64,000 nt of DNA from Ornithodoros turicata (taxonomy: Eukaryota > Arthropoda > Arachnida > Ixodida > Argasidae): NCBI RefSeq assembly GCF_037126465.1, contig NW_026999351.1, forward strand, positions 1,364,001 to 1,428,000, given 5' to 3'. The position numbers and the translations under genes were made by a program. The notes beneath the pieces were generated by a model that saw only the letters and a program-made list of their open reading frames with translations, did not search any database and was not told the DNA's origin. Shown here one piece after another: positions 1-9,695 of this stretch (position 1 is its first letter; each line of letters starts with the position of its first letter).

Positions 1-41
1 AGTCTCAAGTGTTTGAAATTGCTGCTGGTGCAATAGGTACA

Positions 42-51
42 AAAATCACTT
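42..51. repeat. Candidate 10-bp target duplication of the Penelope copy, left (partner 5050-5059)
   Basis: AAAATCACTT occurs immediately before the inverted Penelope segment and again at 5050-5059 immediately after the plus-strand 3' end. The left copy follows one extra A. Length and position suit a target-site duplication. A 10-mer is short, so chance is not excluded. Confidence 0.5.
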
Positions 52-382
52 GATAGTAACGAAAATGTCCAACCAAGTTACAGGACGGGGATACCCGACG
101 TTTCGGAGCCAGTTCGGCTCCTTCCTCAGGGGTGGCTGTAATGGCCGTTGGCAGCAGCGTTCTTGCCGTGATTCGAATTTCGTGATTCGCTGGATTGTTT
201 TTGAGTCACGTGACGGAGGCCGCTGACGTATACGCTGGGTAACGGTCCAACAGATCGGTTAAGGTTTCCAGGTCTGGATTGTATACGCCAGGACTCTACA
301 AACATTCTTTTGATCTGATTACCCTCAAGGTCGATGATGCAGGCGTTTTGAAAGTCGATAGGATGGTCTCGAACTTGACACT
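52..382 (-). mobile_element. Inverted 3' segment of the Penelope-like element (GIY-YIG C-terminus and UTR)
   Basis: Read on the minus strand, this piece encodes the C-terminal half of the GIY-YIG endonuclease (starting near [10 protein letters not shown]) and the 3' UTR, closely matching 4681-5012 on the plus strand. The junction to plus-strand RT sequence lies at about 380-385, within the short shared stretch around acactgttcac. The segment therefore forms a long inverted repeat with 4681-5012, now about 4.6 kb apart because of the later LINE insertion. Confidence 0.8.
93..133 (-). ncRNA. Hammerhead ribozyme motif (minimal type I), inverted Penelope copy
   Basis: On the minus strand the order is ACCC, then CTGAGGA (fits the hammerhead core CUGANGA), a stem II arm GGAGCC with its complement GGCTCC, then GAA, the self-complementary ACGT, C, and GGGT. 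ACCC and GGGT can pair as stem I. Very short stem III helices that can dimerise are known for the hammerheads carried by Penelope-like elements. Seen directly: the motif and pairing. Inferred: self-cleavage. Confidence 0.65.
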
Positions 383-578
383 GTTCACCGTGTACAGGAA
401 GCCCACTCATACGGGACTATATCTAAGGTTTGATTCCAATCACCCTACGTGTCACAAGGCTTCGGTGGTTTCGTCCCTCCTTTCGAGAGCTAAAAAGATT
501 TGTTTGTCGGAGAAAGACAGGAAAAAAGAAGAAGCAACAATCACTTCCGAATTAAAAAAGAACGCATACACAAGTAGC
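383..578 (+). pseudogene. Penelope-like reverse transcriptase, C-terminal fragment
   Basis: The plus strand encodes a stretch containing [33 protein letters not shown] and TSELKKN, the well conserved tail of the RT (thumb side) of Penelope-like elements. Upstream palm motifs are missing, so the fragment starts at the fold-back junction. It ends at 578, where the I-like LINE is inserted; the same frame resumes at 4298 across the duplicated target. It is therefore a 5' truncated, interrupted coding region, not a gene. Confidence 0.8.
567..578. repeat. Target-site duplication of the I-like LINE, left copy
   Basis: TACACAAGTAGC at 567-578 is repeated exactly at 4298-4309. Removing one copy and the sequence between restores one continuous Penelope reading frame, which confirms it as a 12-bp target-site duplication. 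Confidence 0.93.
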
Positions 579-3500
579 AACAACAACAACTTTATTTTCG
601 ACCTTGGAGAGTGGGGAGTTTCATCACCACAGGCGATACTCTACCCCATTGCTGGATGGAATGGGGGGAATAAAATAACGAGCCCCTTCACAATAACGAT
701 CGAAGTCCGATGGTGTCCAGAAATGTCAGAAGAGGTTTGAGCGCAGAGCGTTGCTGGGCTGGATTGGGCCGGGGACCAAGCAATTTCGATAGGGAGAAAG
801 GGCGAGAGTCCAGTTGACGAAGAGACTCGGAGAGTGTGGTTCGGGAAGGTTCGTAGTGAGGGCAATGAAGAAGAATGTGCTCCAGATCTTCAAGGGCACC
901 ACAGTGGCAGCAGGTGGGAGAGTCAACTTGCCTCAAGCGGTAACGCCACTGAGCTGTAAAGGCCACATCGAGGCGCATTCGGTGGATTAATGCAGCATCT
1001 TGACGAGAGGTGTTTCGTGGCATGCGGAAAGCGAGCGTGGGATCAACTCTGTTCAAGATAGAGGGGGGAAGAATGTCGGTTGTCCGTTGGCGGGAAGCCA
1101 GGGGTGTCACTAGGCGTCGCAGAATGGAACGGCGGTCTCCTCTCAGCAGAACAATACGGGTCCGTTTCCGATACGAGAGTGCTGCTTCTGCGGCGCTGTC
1201 GGCCTGCTCGTTCCCCACGACATCACAGTGGGCTGGAACCCACTGGAGAACTAGCATGTGGCCTGCGGCGTAGATAGTGTGGTAAGCCATTAGCACGTCT
1301 GTGACTAGGGGTGCGGATGGGCCTCGTATGCCAGAATTTTCAATTGCTTGAAGGGCAGATTTGGAGTCTGTAAAGACTGCCCATTCCCGGGGTGGAAAAT
1401 CAGCGATGTGTTGTAGAAAGAAAAGAATGGCATAGAGTTCCGCAGCTGTGGAGGAGGTTGGATGTGAGAGGCGTCCTCCGTGCACGACGCCTTCGGATGG
1501 AATGAAGAAGGCTGAGGCGGACTTGTTGTTTCGGGATGCGCCATCAGTATATGCTGCCGTAAACGTAGAATACTTCGCGTCTACCAGAGCATGAAAATGG
1601 GCTCGGAGGACTTGAGGGGGGACCTGATCTCTTCTTTCCAGAAGGTTTGGGAGGCGTACAAAAGTGGGCGGTACCGGCAGAGACCAGGGGGCTTCCGGTG
1701 GCATAGTGTCCTTAGTTATGAAGCCAGTGAGAGTCTGGCATGTCCTCTGCGTTACTCGATAGAAGTCGCTTTCAGGGCGGTATCGAATTTTCCTGAGTAG
1801 CGGGTGGCGGGGAATGTGAGCACGCAAACGGAGGTAGTGCCGAGCCGTTTCCCGTTCACGGATAACTTCAATCGGGAGCTCACCAGCTTCAGCCAGTACT
1901 TGCCGTGTTTCAGCCATTCTTGGAATTCCGAGGCATCGACGAAGGCTTCGAGCAAACAGGGACCGAAGTGTATTTAATGAAGTTGTTGATATCCTGTGCA
2001 GAATAGGAAGGCTGTAAAGCACAGTTGCCCTCACCAATGCCGCGTGAACCGCGAGCAGGGAACGCTGATCACAGCCCCATCCTGAGCCAGAAAGATGTTG
2101 AATTGCGGGGAACCATCGCTGCACTTTAGTTTCAAGATGTTTAATGTGCCGAGCCCAGCGCAAGTCCGAGTCGATTACCACGCCAAGGAAGCGGTGAAAG
2201 CGTACCGGGTCAAGCTTCTTCAAGCCAAGCCAAAGAGGGAAATTGGCCATAGCTTTACGCGTGAAAGGGAGCTCGACACACTTTTCGGGTGAAAGGTCCA
2301 TCCCGAGGTGAGTGAGGTACGTATGGATATTGTTTAAAGCGAGCTGCAGGCGGCGCTGGAGAGCCGGGCGTGATTTTCCTACTGTCCAAAGGGCGACGTC
2401 ATCTGCATAGACGGAGAACGACACTTTGCGAGGAATTACTGATTGTAGGCCGGCCATCACCACGTTAAAGAGTGTCGGGCTGAGAATGCTTCATTGGGGG
2501 ACTCCTTGAGGAACAGGATGCTGAGGGCTTTGGCCTTGGGACGTACGGACAGCGACAGTTCGGTCCGTAAGGAAGTCTTGGAGCCAGATGAAGAGCCGAC
2601 CGGATACTCCAAACGAGCGCAAGGCGTGCAGCACACAAATGTGCGAGACGGTATCATATGCGCGCTTGATGTCGAGGAAGACCGATTGGACGATCCGTTG
2701 ATGGGCTCGAGCATGTTGAACTGTAGAGACTAGGTCGAGAACTGGATCCATGGAGCTTCGGTGGCGAAGAAATCCAGCCATTTCGTGAGGGAACGCACGT
2801 TCAAACCACCAGTCGAGGCGATACAAAACCATTCTCTCCATCAGTTTCCCCATACAGCTTGTCAGGCTCACCGGGCGAAAGGAGGATAGGGAATTTGGGG
2901 GCTTGCCTGGTTTCAGGATGGGAACAACCAATGCCTCCTTCCATGTATGTGGTAAAGATCCTTGTTGCCAAGACGTATTATAGACATGAAGGAGAGCTTG
3001 GAGTGACCGCCCGTCAAGGTTTCGTGGGGCGGCATAGGTGATTTTATCGGGCCCAGGGGACGAGGCGGCGTTCACAAGCTTCAACGCAGCCGTTAGCTCG
3101 ATTAGTGTGAAGTCGCGGTCCATAACTTCCGGGGGACGGGGCCAGTCGTGGTGAAGTTCAGCCGTCAAACTGTGGACAAAACTGCGGTGTAGGGGCGTGG
3201 TCGAGGCAGCCGCCGGAGTCGTTAGTACCACACAGAAGTCCGTCGCAAGCGTGTTTTCGTCTACACGCTGAACGATAGCCAAGGCCGCGAGAGGATTCTT
3301 TTGAGGGGGCGCCTCCTTCAGAGATCGGATTGTCCGCCAGATCTTCGTGGCCGGATCAAACGGTGAAAGGTGGTGGCAAAACTTATGCCAACGCTTCCTG
3401 TCCTCGTTTCTAAGTTCTCGTGTTACTTTAGCTTTCATCCGACGGTATTCCACAATGTCCGTAAGTTGCCCTGTCCGACGAGCCGTTCTTTCTGCTCGGC

Positions 3501-4297
3501 GACGTAATGCTCTAAGGTGATTAATGGCTGGAGAATGGCCGACATGGCCTGTTACCCTTTTAGACATGACCACCGCGTCCTGAATACCGCGGGTAATTGC
3601 TTGAGAGAGAGCCTCTGGGGACATACCGGTGTGCACAGATGTTCTGAGGCCCGCACGAAAACGTCTCCAGTTTGTGAAAGAAATCAGTCCAGCAGTGGCT
3701 AAGAGGGGCAGTCTGTCGTGCGAAATATATAGAGGAAAATGATCGCTACCTCTAGTGTCGACGTCCGTAGCGCACGACAAGTGGCGAATTATGTCGCTTG
3801 AGAACCACGAGAGGTCCAATACATCAAGTGACGTTGGGGATCGCATGTAAGTGGGCTTGCGGTTGTTCAGTAGGCACATGTTATTATTCTCCATTGCCTT
3901 CAACAACCTCCTTCCCCTACTGTCCGCCCTTCGGCTTCCCCAGGCCGAGTGATGTGCATTGAAGTCCCCTAGCACAAGCGCCGGGGCTTCCAGAGAACCA
4001 AGTAAGCGTTCGAAGTCACTCCACGGGACCTGTACCGCGGGACGGATATAGATACTGACGACCGTTAACAGCATGGGGCCAAGGCGGATCCTGCAGTTGA
4101 CGTAATCATAAGAGCGATGACAAACTGAGCCGATGGGTGCAGCAACGAGGTCATTGCGAACGTATAGCGCTGCTCTGCTCTCAGGGGAATCATGAGAGCG
4201 ATAGATTCTGTATCCATTAACACGATGTGTACAATCCATGCCGTGTTCGCATATAGCTATAAAAGGGAACTTGTACAGTTGTAGATGTAATTTACGC
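579..4297 (-). mobile_element. I-like non-LTR retrotransposon (LINE) with RNase H, 5' truncated
   Basis: The element runs on the minus strand from 4297 to 579 and ends in a (GTT)n-type tail, not poly(A), seen on the plus strand as CAA repeats at 579-590. It encodes an APE-type endonuclease, reverse transcriptase, RNase H and a C-terminal CCHC finger in one long frame. The combination of APE endonuclease, RNase H and a simple trinucleotide tail points to the I group of LINEs. The 5' end is truncated inside the endonuclease. It is flanked by a perfect 12-bp target duplication and lies within a Penelope-like element. Confidence 0.9.
688..4239 (-). pseudogene. I-like LINE ORF2: endonuclease - RT - RNase H - zinc finger, one nonsense codon
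   Basis: This would make the enzyme that nicks target DNA and reverse transcribes the element RNA. Reading from 4239 down: the APE endonuclease without its N-terminus but with LVLGDFNAHHSAWGS and a GSDHFP histidine motif; RT with SSPGPDKI, FLDIKRAYDTV, PQGVPQ and YADD (2398-2409); RNase H with YTDGAS, AELYAI, TDSKSAL and a GNEQAD aspartate; and a C-terminal CCHCG...HILLHC finger. The frame is open for about 1,180 codons except for one in-frame TGA at 2491-2493, in the PQG motif where glycine is expected. I see no frameshift. The first endonuclease glutamate lies in the missing 5' end, so this copy is defective regardless of the stop. Confidence 0.9.
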
Positions 4298-4309
4298 TAC
4301 ACAAGTAGC
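4298..4309. repeat. Target-site duplication of the I-like LINE, right copy
   Basis: Exact second copy of TACACAAGTAGC (first at 567-578). The interrupted Penelope reading frame resumes here. Confidence 0.93.
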
Positions 4310-4941
4310 TTTGTTCATAGAGTCACCCGACGTCAAGCTCGCGGTCTCCGAAACCGAACACGTCCAACTGACGACCAGCCCTGTCAGACTAGACGAATCA
4401 CCATGCCATATATGTGAAGGGAATCAGCGAGTCCCTGACACGTATACCAGCGAAGGAAGGAATACGCGTGTCTCACGAACCCGTCTCAACAATCGGACAC
4501 TATATACCGCGGCCGAAAGATCGCCCACCGAAAGAAAAAGCACAAGGTGTAGTTTATAAAATTCCATGCACCAAATGCAGGGCATCATATATCGGCGAGA
4601 CAAAGAACTTCCCCGAAAGACTACGGCAACATAAGAATGATGTACGGAAGTCGGACATCGAACGAAGCGCTCTCGCTGAACACTGTCAAGTTCGAGACCA
4701 TCCTATCGACTTTCAAAACGCCTGCATCATCGACCTTGAGGGTAATCAGATCAAAATAATGTTTGTAGAGTCCTGGCATATACAATCCACACCTGGACAC
4801 CTTAACCGATCTGTTGGAGCGTTACCCAGCGTATACGTCAGCGGCCTCCGTCACGTGACTGAAAAACAATCCGGCGAATCACGAAATTCGAACCACGGCA
4901 AGAACGCTGCTGCCAACGGCCACTACAGTCACCCCTGAGGA
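4298..4941 (+). pseudogene. Penelope-like RT tail and GIY-YIG endonuclease, frameshifted
   Basis: After the LINE insertion the plus strand continues the Penelope protein: a basic linker, a conserved motif read as MPY then VKGISESLTRI, and then the GIY-YIG domain with VVYKIPC, a cysteine pair CTKC, ASYIGET, ERLRQHKNDVR, and the catalytic glutamate in FVESWHIQ. GIY-YIG endonucleases nick the target for this retroelement class. Two extra bases near 4407-4412 shift the frame between MPY and VKG; from 4414 the frame is open to 4938. The stop is followed by the 3' UTR with the hammerhead motif. Truncation plus frameshift make it non-functional. Confidence 0.88.
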
Positions 4942-4971
4942 AGGAGCCGAACTGGCTCCGAAACGTCGGGT
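4931..4971 (+). ncRNA. Hammerhead ribozyme motif (minimal type I), direct Penelope copy
   Basis: Same motif as the inverted copy at 93-133: ACCC, CTGAGGA, stem II GGAGCC/GGCTCC, GAA, ACGT, C, GGGT. Core bases conserved in hammerheads are all present. It straddles the end of the endonuclease frame and the 3' UTR. The two copies in opposite orientation are part of the element's foldback. Confidence 0.65.
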
Positions 4972-5059
4972 ATCCCCGTCCTGTAACTTGGTTGGAGATT
5001 TTCGTTACTATCATAGTTCTCACCCAACCAGACACATATGTTTACTTTCAAAATCACTT

Positions 5060-5382
5060 AGAATGAAACACACTGAATAACTTTAATGCAACACAGGCAT
5101 CCGTGCAGTGTCTTCTCTCCTTCAGACAATATACGTAGGACACGGAGTGAGTACGTAATATCCCTGTTCATGGACCCCGCCACAATTTATTTCCTGGAAA
5201 CAATGTTTTTTGGGGTAGGGGTTCACGGTACGGGATCTGCATCTTATGATGTGCGTCAACTGTGTCCGCAACTACACTGTCTTGGCTCAAAGCCTTAAGT
5301 TTTTCGAATGTAGTGTCATAATTTGTGATTGTGTTGCAACAGCAATGTTAGCACCCTTACCCCCGATGACACAGTCTATCAG
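5060..5382. other. No recognisable gene
   Basis: Short ORFs only. I see no protein motif, RNA gene or repeat boundary that I can support. Confidence 0.5.
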
Positions 5383-5457
5383 CCCCAAACTCATGGAACA
5401 TCCCAACAATGTTGGATGAAGAAAAGTACATTGTTGGGATGTTCCGTGAGTTTGGGG
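5383..5457. repeat. Hairpin with about 30-bp arms at the 5' edge of a Penelope relic
   Basis: The arm at 5383-5413 is the reverse complement of 5429-5457 with one mismatch (a T/C difference in the middle), separated by about 16 bp. The right arm belongs to the Penelope reading frame (MFREFG). The left arm is therefore a short inverted copy of the first bases of the truncated element, the same architecture as at 52-382 but on a smaller scale. Confidence 0.8.
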
Positions 5458-5988
5458 TATGCCTTTTTTCCACTAGTGAGGTACCAGTAGACGGATGTCT
5501 GCGGCTCCTTGATACCCAGTTACATCATGAGGACCAACATATATGTAGGTGTTACGTAGCCAAGCAAAAAAGGGATACTACCTTTCCGTTTAGCTCATTC
5601 AAAAATTTTAAAAAGAGCTGTGTTGAGTAACTGCTTAAATGGTGTTTTGCACAAGTCCTGCTTCCACCGGGAAAAAGGGGCCATATGATGCACAGATTGA
5701 TTGGGCGCGAAGTGCTGGGTACCCATATGAACTCATACTCACTGTGAGTGTGGTATTGCTAAAGACCATCGTGGGAAAAATCTCCGGCGAAGAACACAAT
5801 TGTGGGGTACTGGTTGTCATGCCTTATATGCATAAATTACCCCATAACTTAAAGAAACCTGCAAACAGGCATTCTATTCCTGGGGCATTCTGTTCTCCTG
5901 AAAAATTAGGGGCATTCTGTAATATGACTTGTCATAGAAAGAACATCGATCAGTATGACATGCAACATCTGATGTTTGTTCCACAATA
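5429..5988 (+). pseudogene. Second, different Penelope-like RT fragment (thumb and connector), frameshifted
   Basis: The plus strand encodes a decayed RT C-terminus: MFREFG, EVPVDGCLRLLDTQLHH, HICRCY and FPFSSFKNFKKSCV, then after a frameshift near 5635 DAQIDWARSAGYP, VVMPYMHKLPHNLKK, FCSPEKLGAFC and a final cysteine/histidine cluster. I recognise this order (FLD-like motif, SS..K.V, GYP, PY.H.L.HNLKK, PEKLGALC) from Penelope-like elements whose linker has the PYxHxLxHNLKK signature, a different group from the one at 383-4941. The palm and the GIY-YIG part are absent. Not functional. Confidence 0.7.
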
Positions 5989-6029
5989 AGTCCACGGAAT
6001 GAAGCACTCTTTCAAATAGAATCTTACTA

Positions 6030-6069
6030 TAGACAAGCTTTCGTGCAGAACCTGCACTTCATCAGGTGA
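6030..6069 (-). ncRNA. Hammerhead-like ribozyme motif of a Penelope UTR
   Basis: On the minus strand: CTGATGA (6065 to 6059), a 6-bp hairpin GTGCAG/CTGCAC with a GTT loop, GAAA, then the palindrome AGCT. These are the two core boxes and stem II of a hammerhead. Stem I pairing is weak here and the base at the cleavage position would be U, so activity is doubtful. It lies next to the Penelope relic 5429-5988 but on the opposite strand, suggesting another inverted UTR piece. Confidence 0.55.
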
Positions 6070-6375
6070 AGATACAAATAAACGTACAGCAGAACCGGGC
6101 TATTGCAGTCTCACATGTCGTGCTTCTCGGCCCCGTCGCACGCCAACAGCAGGGAGCCGTTACAAGGGCTCTCCTGAAATACTTACAGGACGCCCAGCTG
6201 AGTGTTACGCTGTAAACTGAGAACCGCGGCCCTGAGCACTCGCCCCCGCTGCGAAGGAGCCGTTTTTTTTTTTTTGCTCCACCAGGGCGTAGCAAGCCGA
6301 CATAGGTCTGGCTGACCTCTCCTTGCGTGGACGCCACCTCCTGTTTATTAAACTTATATATACCCCCCCCCCCCC
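6070..6375. other. Unassigned, with homopolymer tracts
   Basis: Contains a T-run near 6263-6275 and a C-run at 6363-6379 just before the RT fragment. No gene recognised. Confidence 0.5.
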
Positions 6376-6910
6376 CCCCGCAGATCCGGAATCGTGGAGG
6401 CCGATCACGCTCCTCAACAATGACTACAAGCTCGTCACAGCAGCAATAGCATTCCAAGTCAGTCAAGTGCTCCCGCTGCTCCTTCACGCGGGCCAATCAT
6501 GCGAGGTGCCAGGCCGTAGCATGTGCGACAAACTGAGTGGGATCAGCGACCTCTTGCTCTACACACGGCGACGGGCATCGTCCGGCGGTCTCCTTTCCTT
6601 GGACCAGGCCAAAGCATTTGACAGAGTGTTACAGGCATACCTCTTTTCGCTGCTGAGCGCTTATGGCTTCCCATAGATTTTTGTGTCCGGCGTACGCTTG
6701 CTGTACGCGAACCACCGCAGCCAGATGTGTGTAGCAGGATTGCAGTCCTCTTGCTTCCCCGTCCAGCGAGGTGTCCGCCAAAGCTGCCCATTATCTCCCG
6801 CCCTTTACGTCCTGACTTTGGACCCTTTTTTACAATGCGTAGAAGCGTCCCGTGCAGTCAATGGACTCCCCCTTCCTGGAGCGGGACGTTGGAAGATCAA
6901 CGCCGGTCGC
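6376..6910 (+). pseudogene. L1/Tx1-like LINE reverse transcriptase fragment
   Basis: The plus strand encodes PESWRPITLLNNDYKLVTAA, HAGQSCEVPGRS, SLDQAKAFDRV, SAYGFP and RGVRQSCPLSPALYVLTLDP. The PGRS and QAKAFDRV motifs, and RGVRQGCPLSP with Q then S here, place it in the L1/Tx1-like group, the same family as 51005-51735 and 54640-59045. A TAG stop (about 6674-6676) follows SAYGFP and the frame then shifts before the YADD box, which is lost. It is a short dead piece flanked by unrelated sequence. Confidence 0.85.
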
Positions 6911-8925
6911 ACTGGTACGACCAGCGGTTCCATGACGCTCGATATGTGGGACAGCGCATGCGTCCACATAGAAAGTACCTTACGTTGTGTACTGGCACCA
7001 CAATAGCCACAGTATGTTACTAAGTTTCGGAATTAGAAACACTATTAGTAGTCATCTAATCTCGTGTTGCGTGCTCCCATGACGTGGTGCGCGTGAAGAG
7101 AAGGAAAAAAAAAGTCATTTCGACCTTTATTACAAGAGCTTTTTCTTTCGCCTCGTCAGCCTGCAAGAAAGAGAATAAAGTATTTAGCTTGCTGAGACCT
7201 AAAAAACAGCTCTTTCTACTTCATATTTTTTCACACTGCAATAAAAAACTACACAATTTGCGCTCCCATAATACCGCTGTCGATAACATGGTTTGCTGAC
7301 CATTTCAAATGTGTACTCGAAGCTGTTAAAATGGACGATTAGAATATCAATTTAAAGGGACGTGAAGGTGATGTCCATCATGGCGGGAAACTGTAAAGCA
7401 GTATATGAAAAAAAATTCCAGAGAATATTTCTGCCCAAAGTCATTTTAAGTACTAGTGGTTAAAAAAAAATCGTCTGCTAGTCTAAAAAACAGCATGGCG
7501 AGCTGTTCTTTGTTGACTGCTATTCATTGTAAAACAAATTAATGAGAAAATAGCATAGAATGAAAACAGAATGAATAAATGAAATAGAATGAAAAATGAG
7601 ATTGGCACCACCTATTTACGGCAGGGGGACCGTCCTGAAACGCCCGGTATATTTCTTCATGAACCTCAGCTCACCTCAGCTATCCGGCTGCCAATTCAGT
7701 TTTCATCCGCCTGGTTCGCACCCGGGATTGACGGAAGATAAGGAACAGCCGCAAGGGACGCTTCGCACAAATGCGCACTAATACTAACGCATCTTTGACT
7801 TATATATCAGTAACATGTTTTTGTTAGATTCGAAGTGTAGGTTGCACGTCGTATGTGCAATGTGCACGGGCGAGAAGAAGTTGTCTGAGCCCTTCTTGCT
7901 TTGAAAATGCCTGTCTCGAAGGGACTGACTTTACCCTGATACGGAGAAAGATCTGATTACGCCTACTTCGCAAAAGCAACTCTTTTTACCCTAATCTTCG
8001 GGAAACTTTACTTTCCCAAGTAAAATGCTGTGTGGGGCCTTGACCAATATACCGTGAGGGAACGCATTCTCACCGAGACAACAGGTCAAAAGATATAAGG
8101 CGCCTCGTTTTTTTTCTTGTATAAGTTCTGAGACAGTGACATTTTTTAGCCTAATGAATGGTTATCATGACTAGGAGTTGCGGTATACCTCAAATAGAGA
8201 GATCTCGCATGCCTTGAACAATCGCCGGTAAGGATGCGCTCGTACTTCCCTTGATGATGTGATGATTTTAGATAACAAATGTGTTTCTATAGCATGAATA
8301 TAACGTAGTACGCATGCAAAAATAATTATGCGAGTGACGCCCTCTTTGACATAAAATCGTCCGAAATATTCTAAATCTTTGACTTTCTTAATAAACCACG
8401 GGAACACGCATGCTGCTGTGTGCAGCGGAGTGCACGGCAGATACGGCTGGAGTACATTGTAATGCACTTTGTTAGTTATTTTTCGCCGTGAAAACAACGC
8501 ACAGTTCTGTTATTGGACGGACTCATGATGATTAGTCATGCACATGGCGTACCCACGAGCTCCTCCCCGGCCCTTACAGACGTCATCAAATCTTCGTTCT
8601 CTACCAAATCAATCTACGACGTCGACAGCTTCATTGTTCATGACCACGTGTCATCTTGCCTCGGTACACAGTCAAAAAGTGCATTTCTTCACGGTTTCAC
8701 ACTGTGTTTCAGTTTTCAGGGATTTTTTTTACCCATTACAGATTTTTTTATAAAAAGGTTATGAGAGCAGATTAGATGTCGTTTTTGCCGTTTAGTTCTT
8801 CGGCCACGCGCACATATTCTCGAAAAACAAGTGTACATCTACACGATGACTGGTTAACTCGAATTCATTAACTAATTTTTTAATTAGTGGTTTCCTGCAA
8901 AAGCGATATAGCAGATTGAAAGATT
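6911..8925. other. About 2 kb without a recognisable gene
   Basis: AT-rich, with short ORFs on both strands and no domain I recognise. No inverted repeats longer than about 20 bp were noticed by eye. Confidence 0.45.
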
Positions 8926-8932
8926 ATCCTAG

Positions 8933-9695
8933 TTGCGAGCCATTTCCCGTTTAAGAACTTCTGAAATCCTCGCGTTAAAATATCCATACCCGAATTTTGA
9001 TATGCAAATAACTCAGCTGATTTCCTTTCACAATGATATAGCCTTGGCATGGGATAAGGGTATCCAAACTGATTGTGTTTTTCTTGATTTTCGGAAGGCG
9101 TTTGGTTCCGTTCCCCATAGTTTGCTATGTTACAAGCTGCAAATGCTCAGATCAGATCCAATTGTCTTCTGGTGGTTATCAGATTACATGACGAATAGGA
9201 CACATCGTGTTGCCGTTAATTGTGCTAATTCGTGTCCATCCTTCGTGGCCTCAAGGGTCCGTTTTAAGGCCCTTGCTCTTTTTAATATACGTTAACGACA
9301 TTACAACGAATATTCAGTCGAACATCTGATTATTCACAGATGACTGCGTTGTGTATCGTAAGGTGTCAGGACCGAACGACGTTCTCATACTTCAGAGGGA
9401 CCTTGACGCTATTGCTGCCTGGTGTGCTACATGGGGCATGACCCTAAATACTAGTATATGTAAAGTTCTCCATTTTAACCGCACTAGTCGCATAAGAACA
9501 CATCCGTATGTAATAGGATCTGTTCGTCTCGCGCTGACAAATGAATACAAATACGTGGGTGTTTTATTCCAGTCCAACTTACACTGGGAGGGTCACATTA
9601 ATCAGGTTGTGTCCAGGGCAAGTCGTACTTTGCTTTTCCTTAGACGCCACTTTAATGACGCGATGGAGATGATTGGAGTAGGTGCCGCTTAGCTG
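8933..9695 (+). pseudogene. CR1/L2-type LINE reverse transcriptase fragment
   Basis: The plus strand reads as the central RT of a CR1/L2-like LINE: DCVFLDFRKAFGSVPHSLL (the catalytic D of motif A and the downstream PHSLL), MTNRTHRV, then in a second frame QGSVLRPLLFLIYVNDI, LFTDDCVVYRKV (FADD box with A to T), and LQRDLDAIAAWCATWGMTLN, NEYKYVGVLFQSNLHW and ASRTLLFLRRHF. There is a frameshift near 9245 and an in-frame TGA near 9330. Endonuclease and 3' end are absent. Non-functional relic. Confidence 0.83.

Larger units (their letters stand above)
52..5049 (+). mobile_element. Penelope-like retroelement with inverted 5' piece, split by an I-like LINE
   Basis: The right-hand part (383-578 and 4298-5049) reads on the plus strand as the end of a Penelope reverse transcriptase followed by a GIY-YIG endonuclease and the 3' untranslated end. 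The left part (52-382) is the same 3' end in reverse orientation, so the copy folds back on itself. A 10-bp direct repeat AAAATCACTT lies just outside both ends (42-51 and 5050-5059) and is a plausible target duplication. Inverted or tandem partial copies are typical of Penelope-like elements. The copy is 5' truncated: the RT palm is absent. An I-like LINE (579-4297) sits inside it. Confidence 0.8.

Noticed and set aside
1305..1544. Small ORFs on both strands inside the I-like LINE
   Set aside because: They are shadow frames of ORF2, whose RT and RNase H motifs fix the true frame.
4278..4420. The Penelope start of translation within 4311-4559
   Set aside because: The conserved linker motif shows the true frame enters from upstream and is shifted by two bases near 4410; the other frames are shadows.
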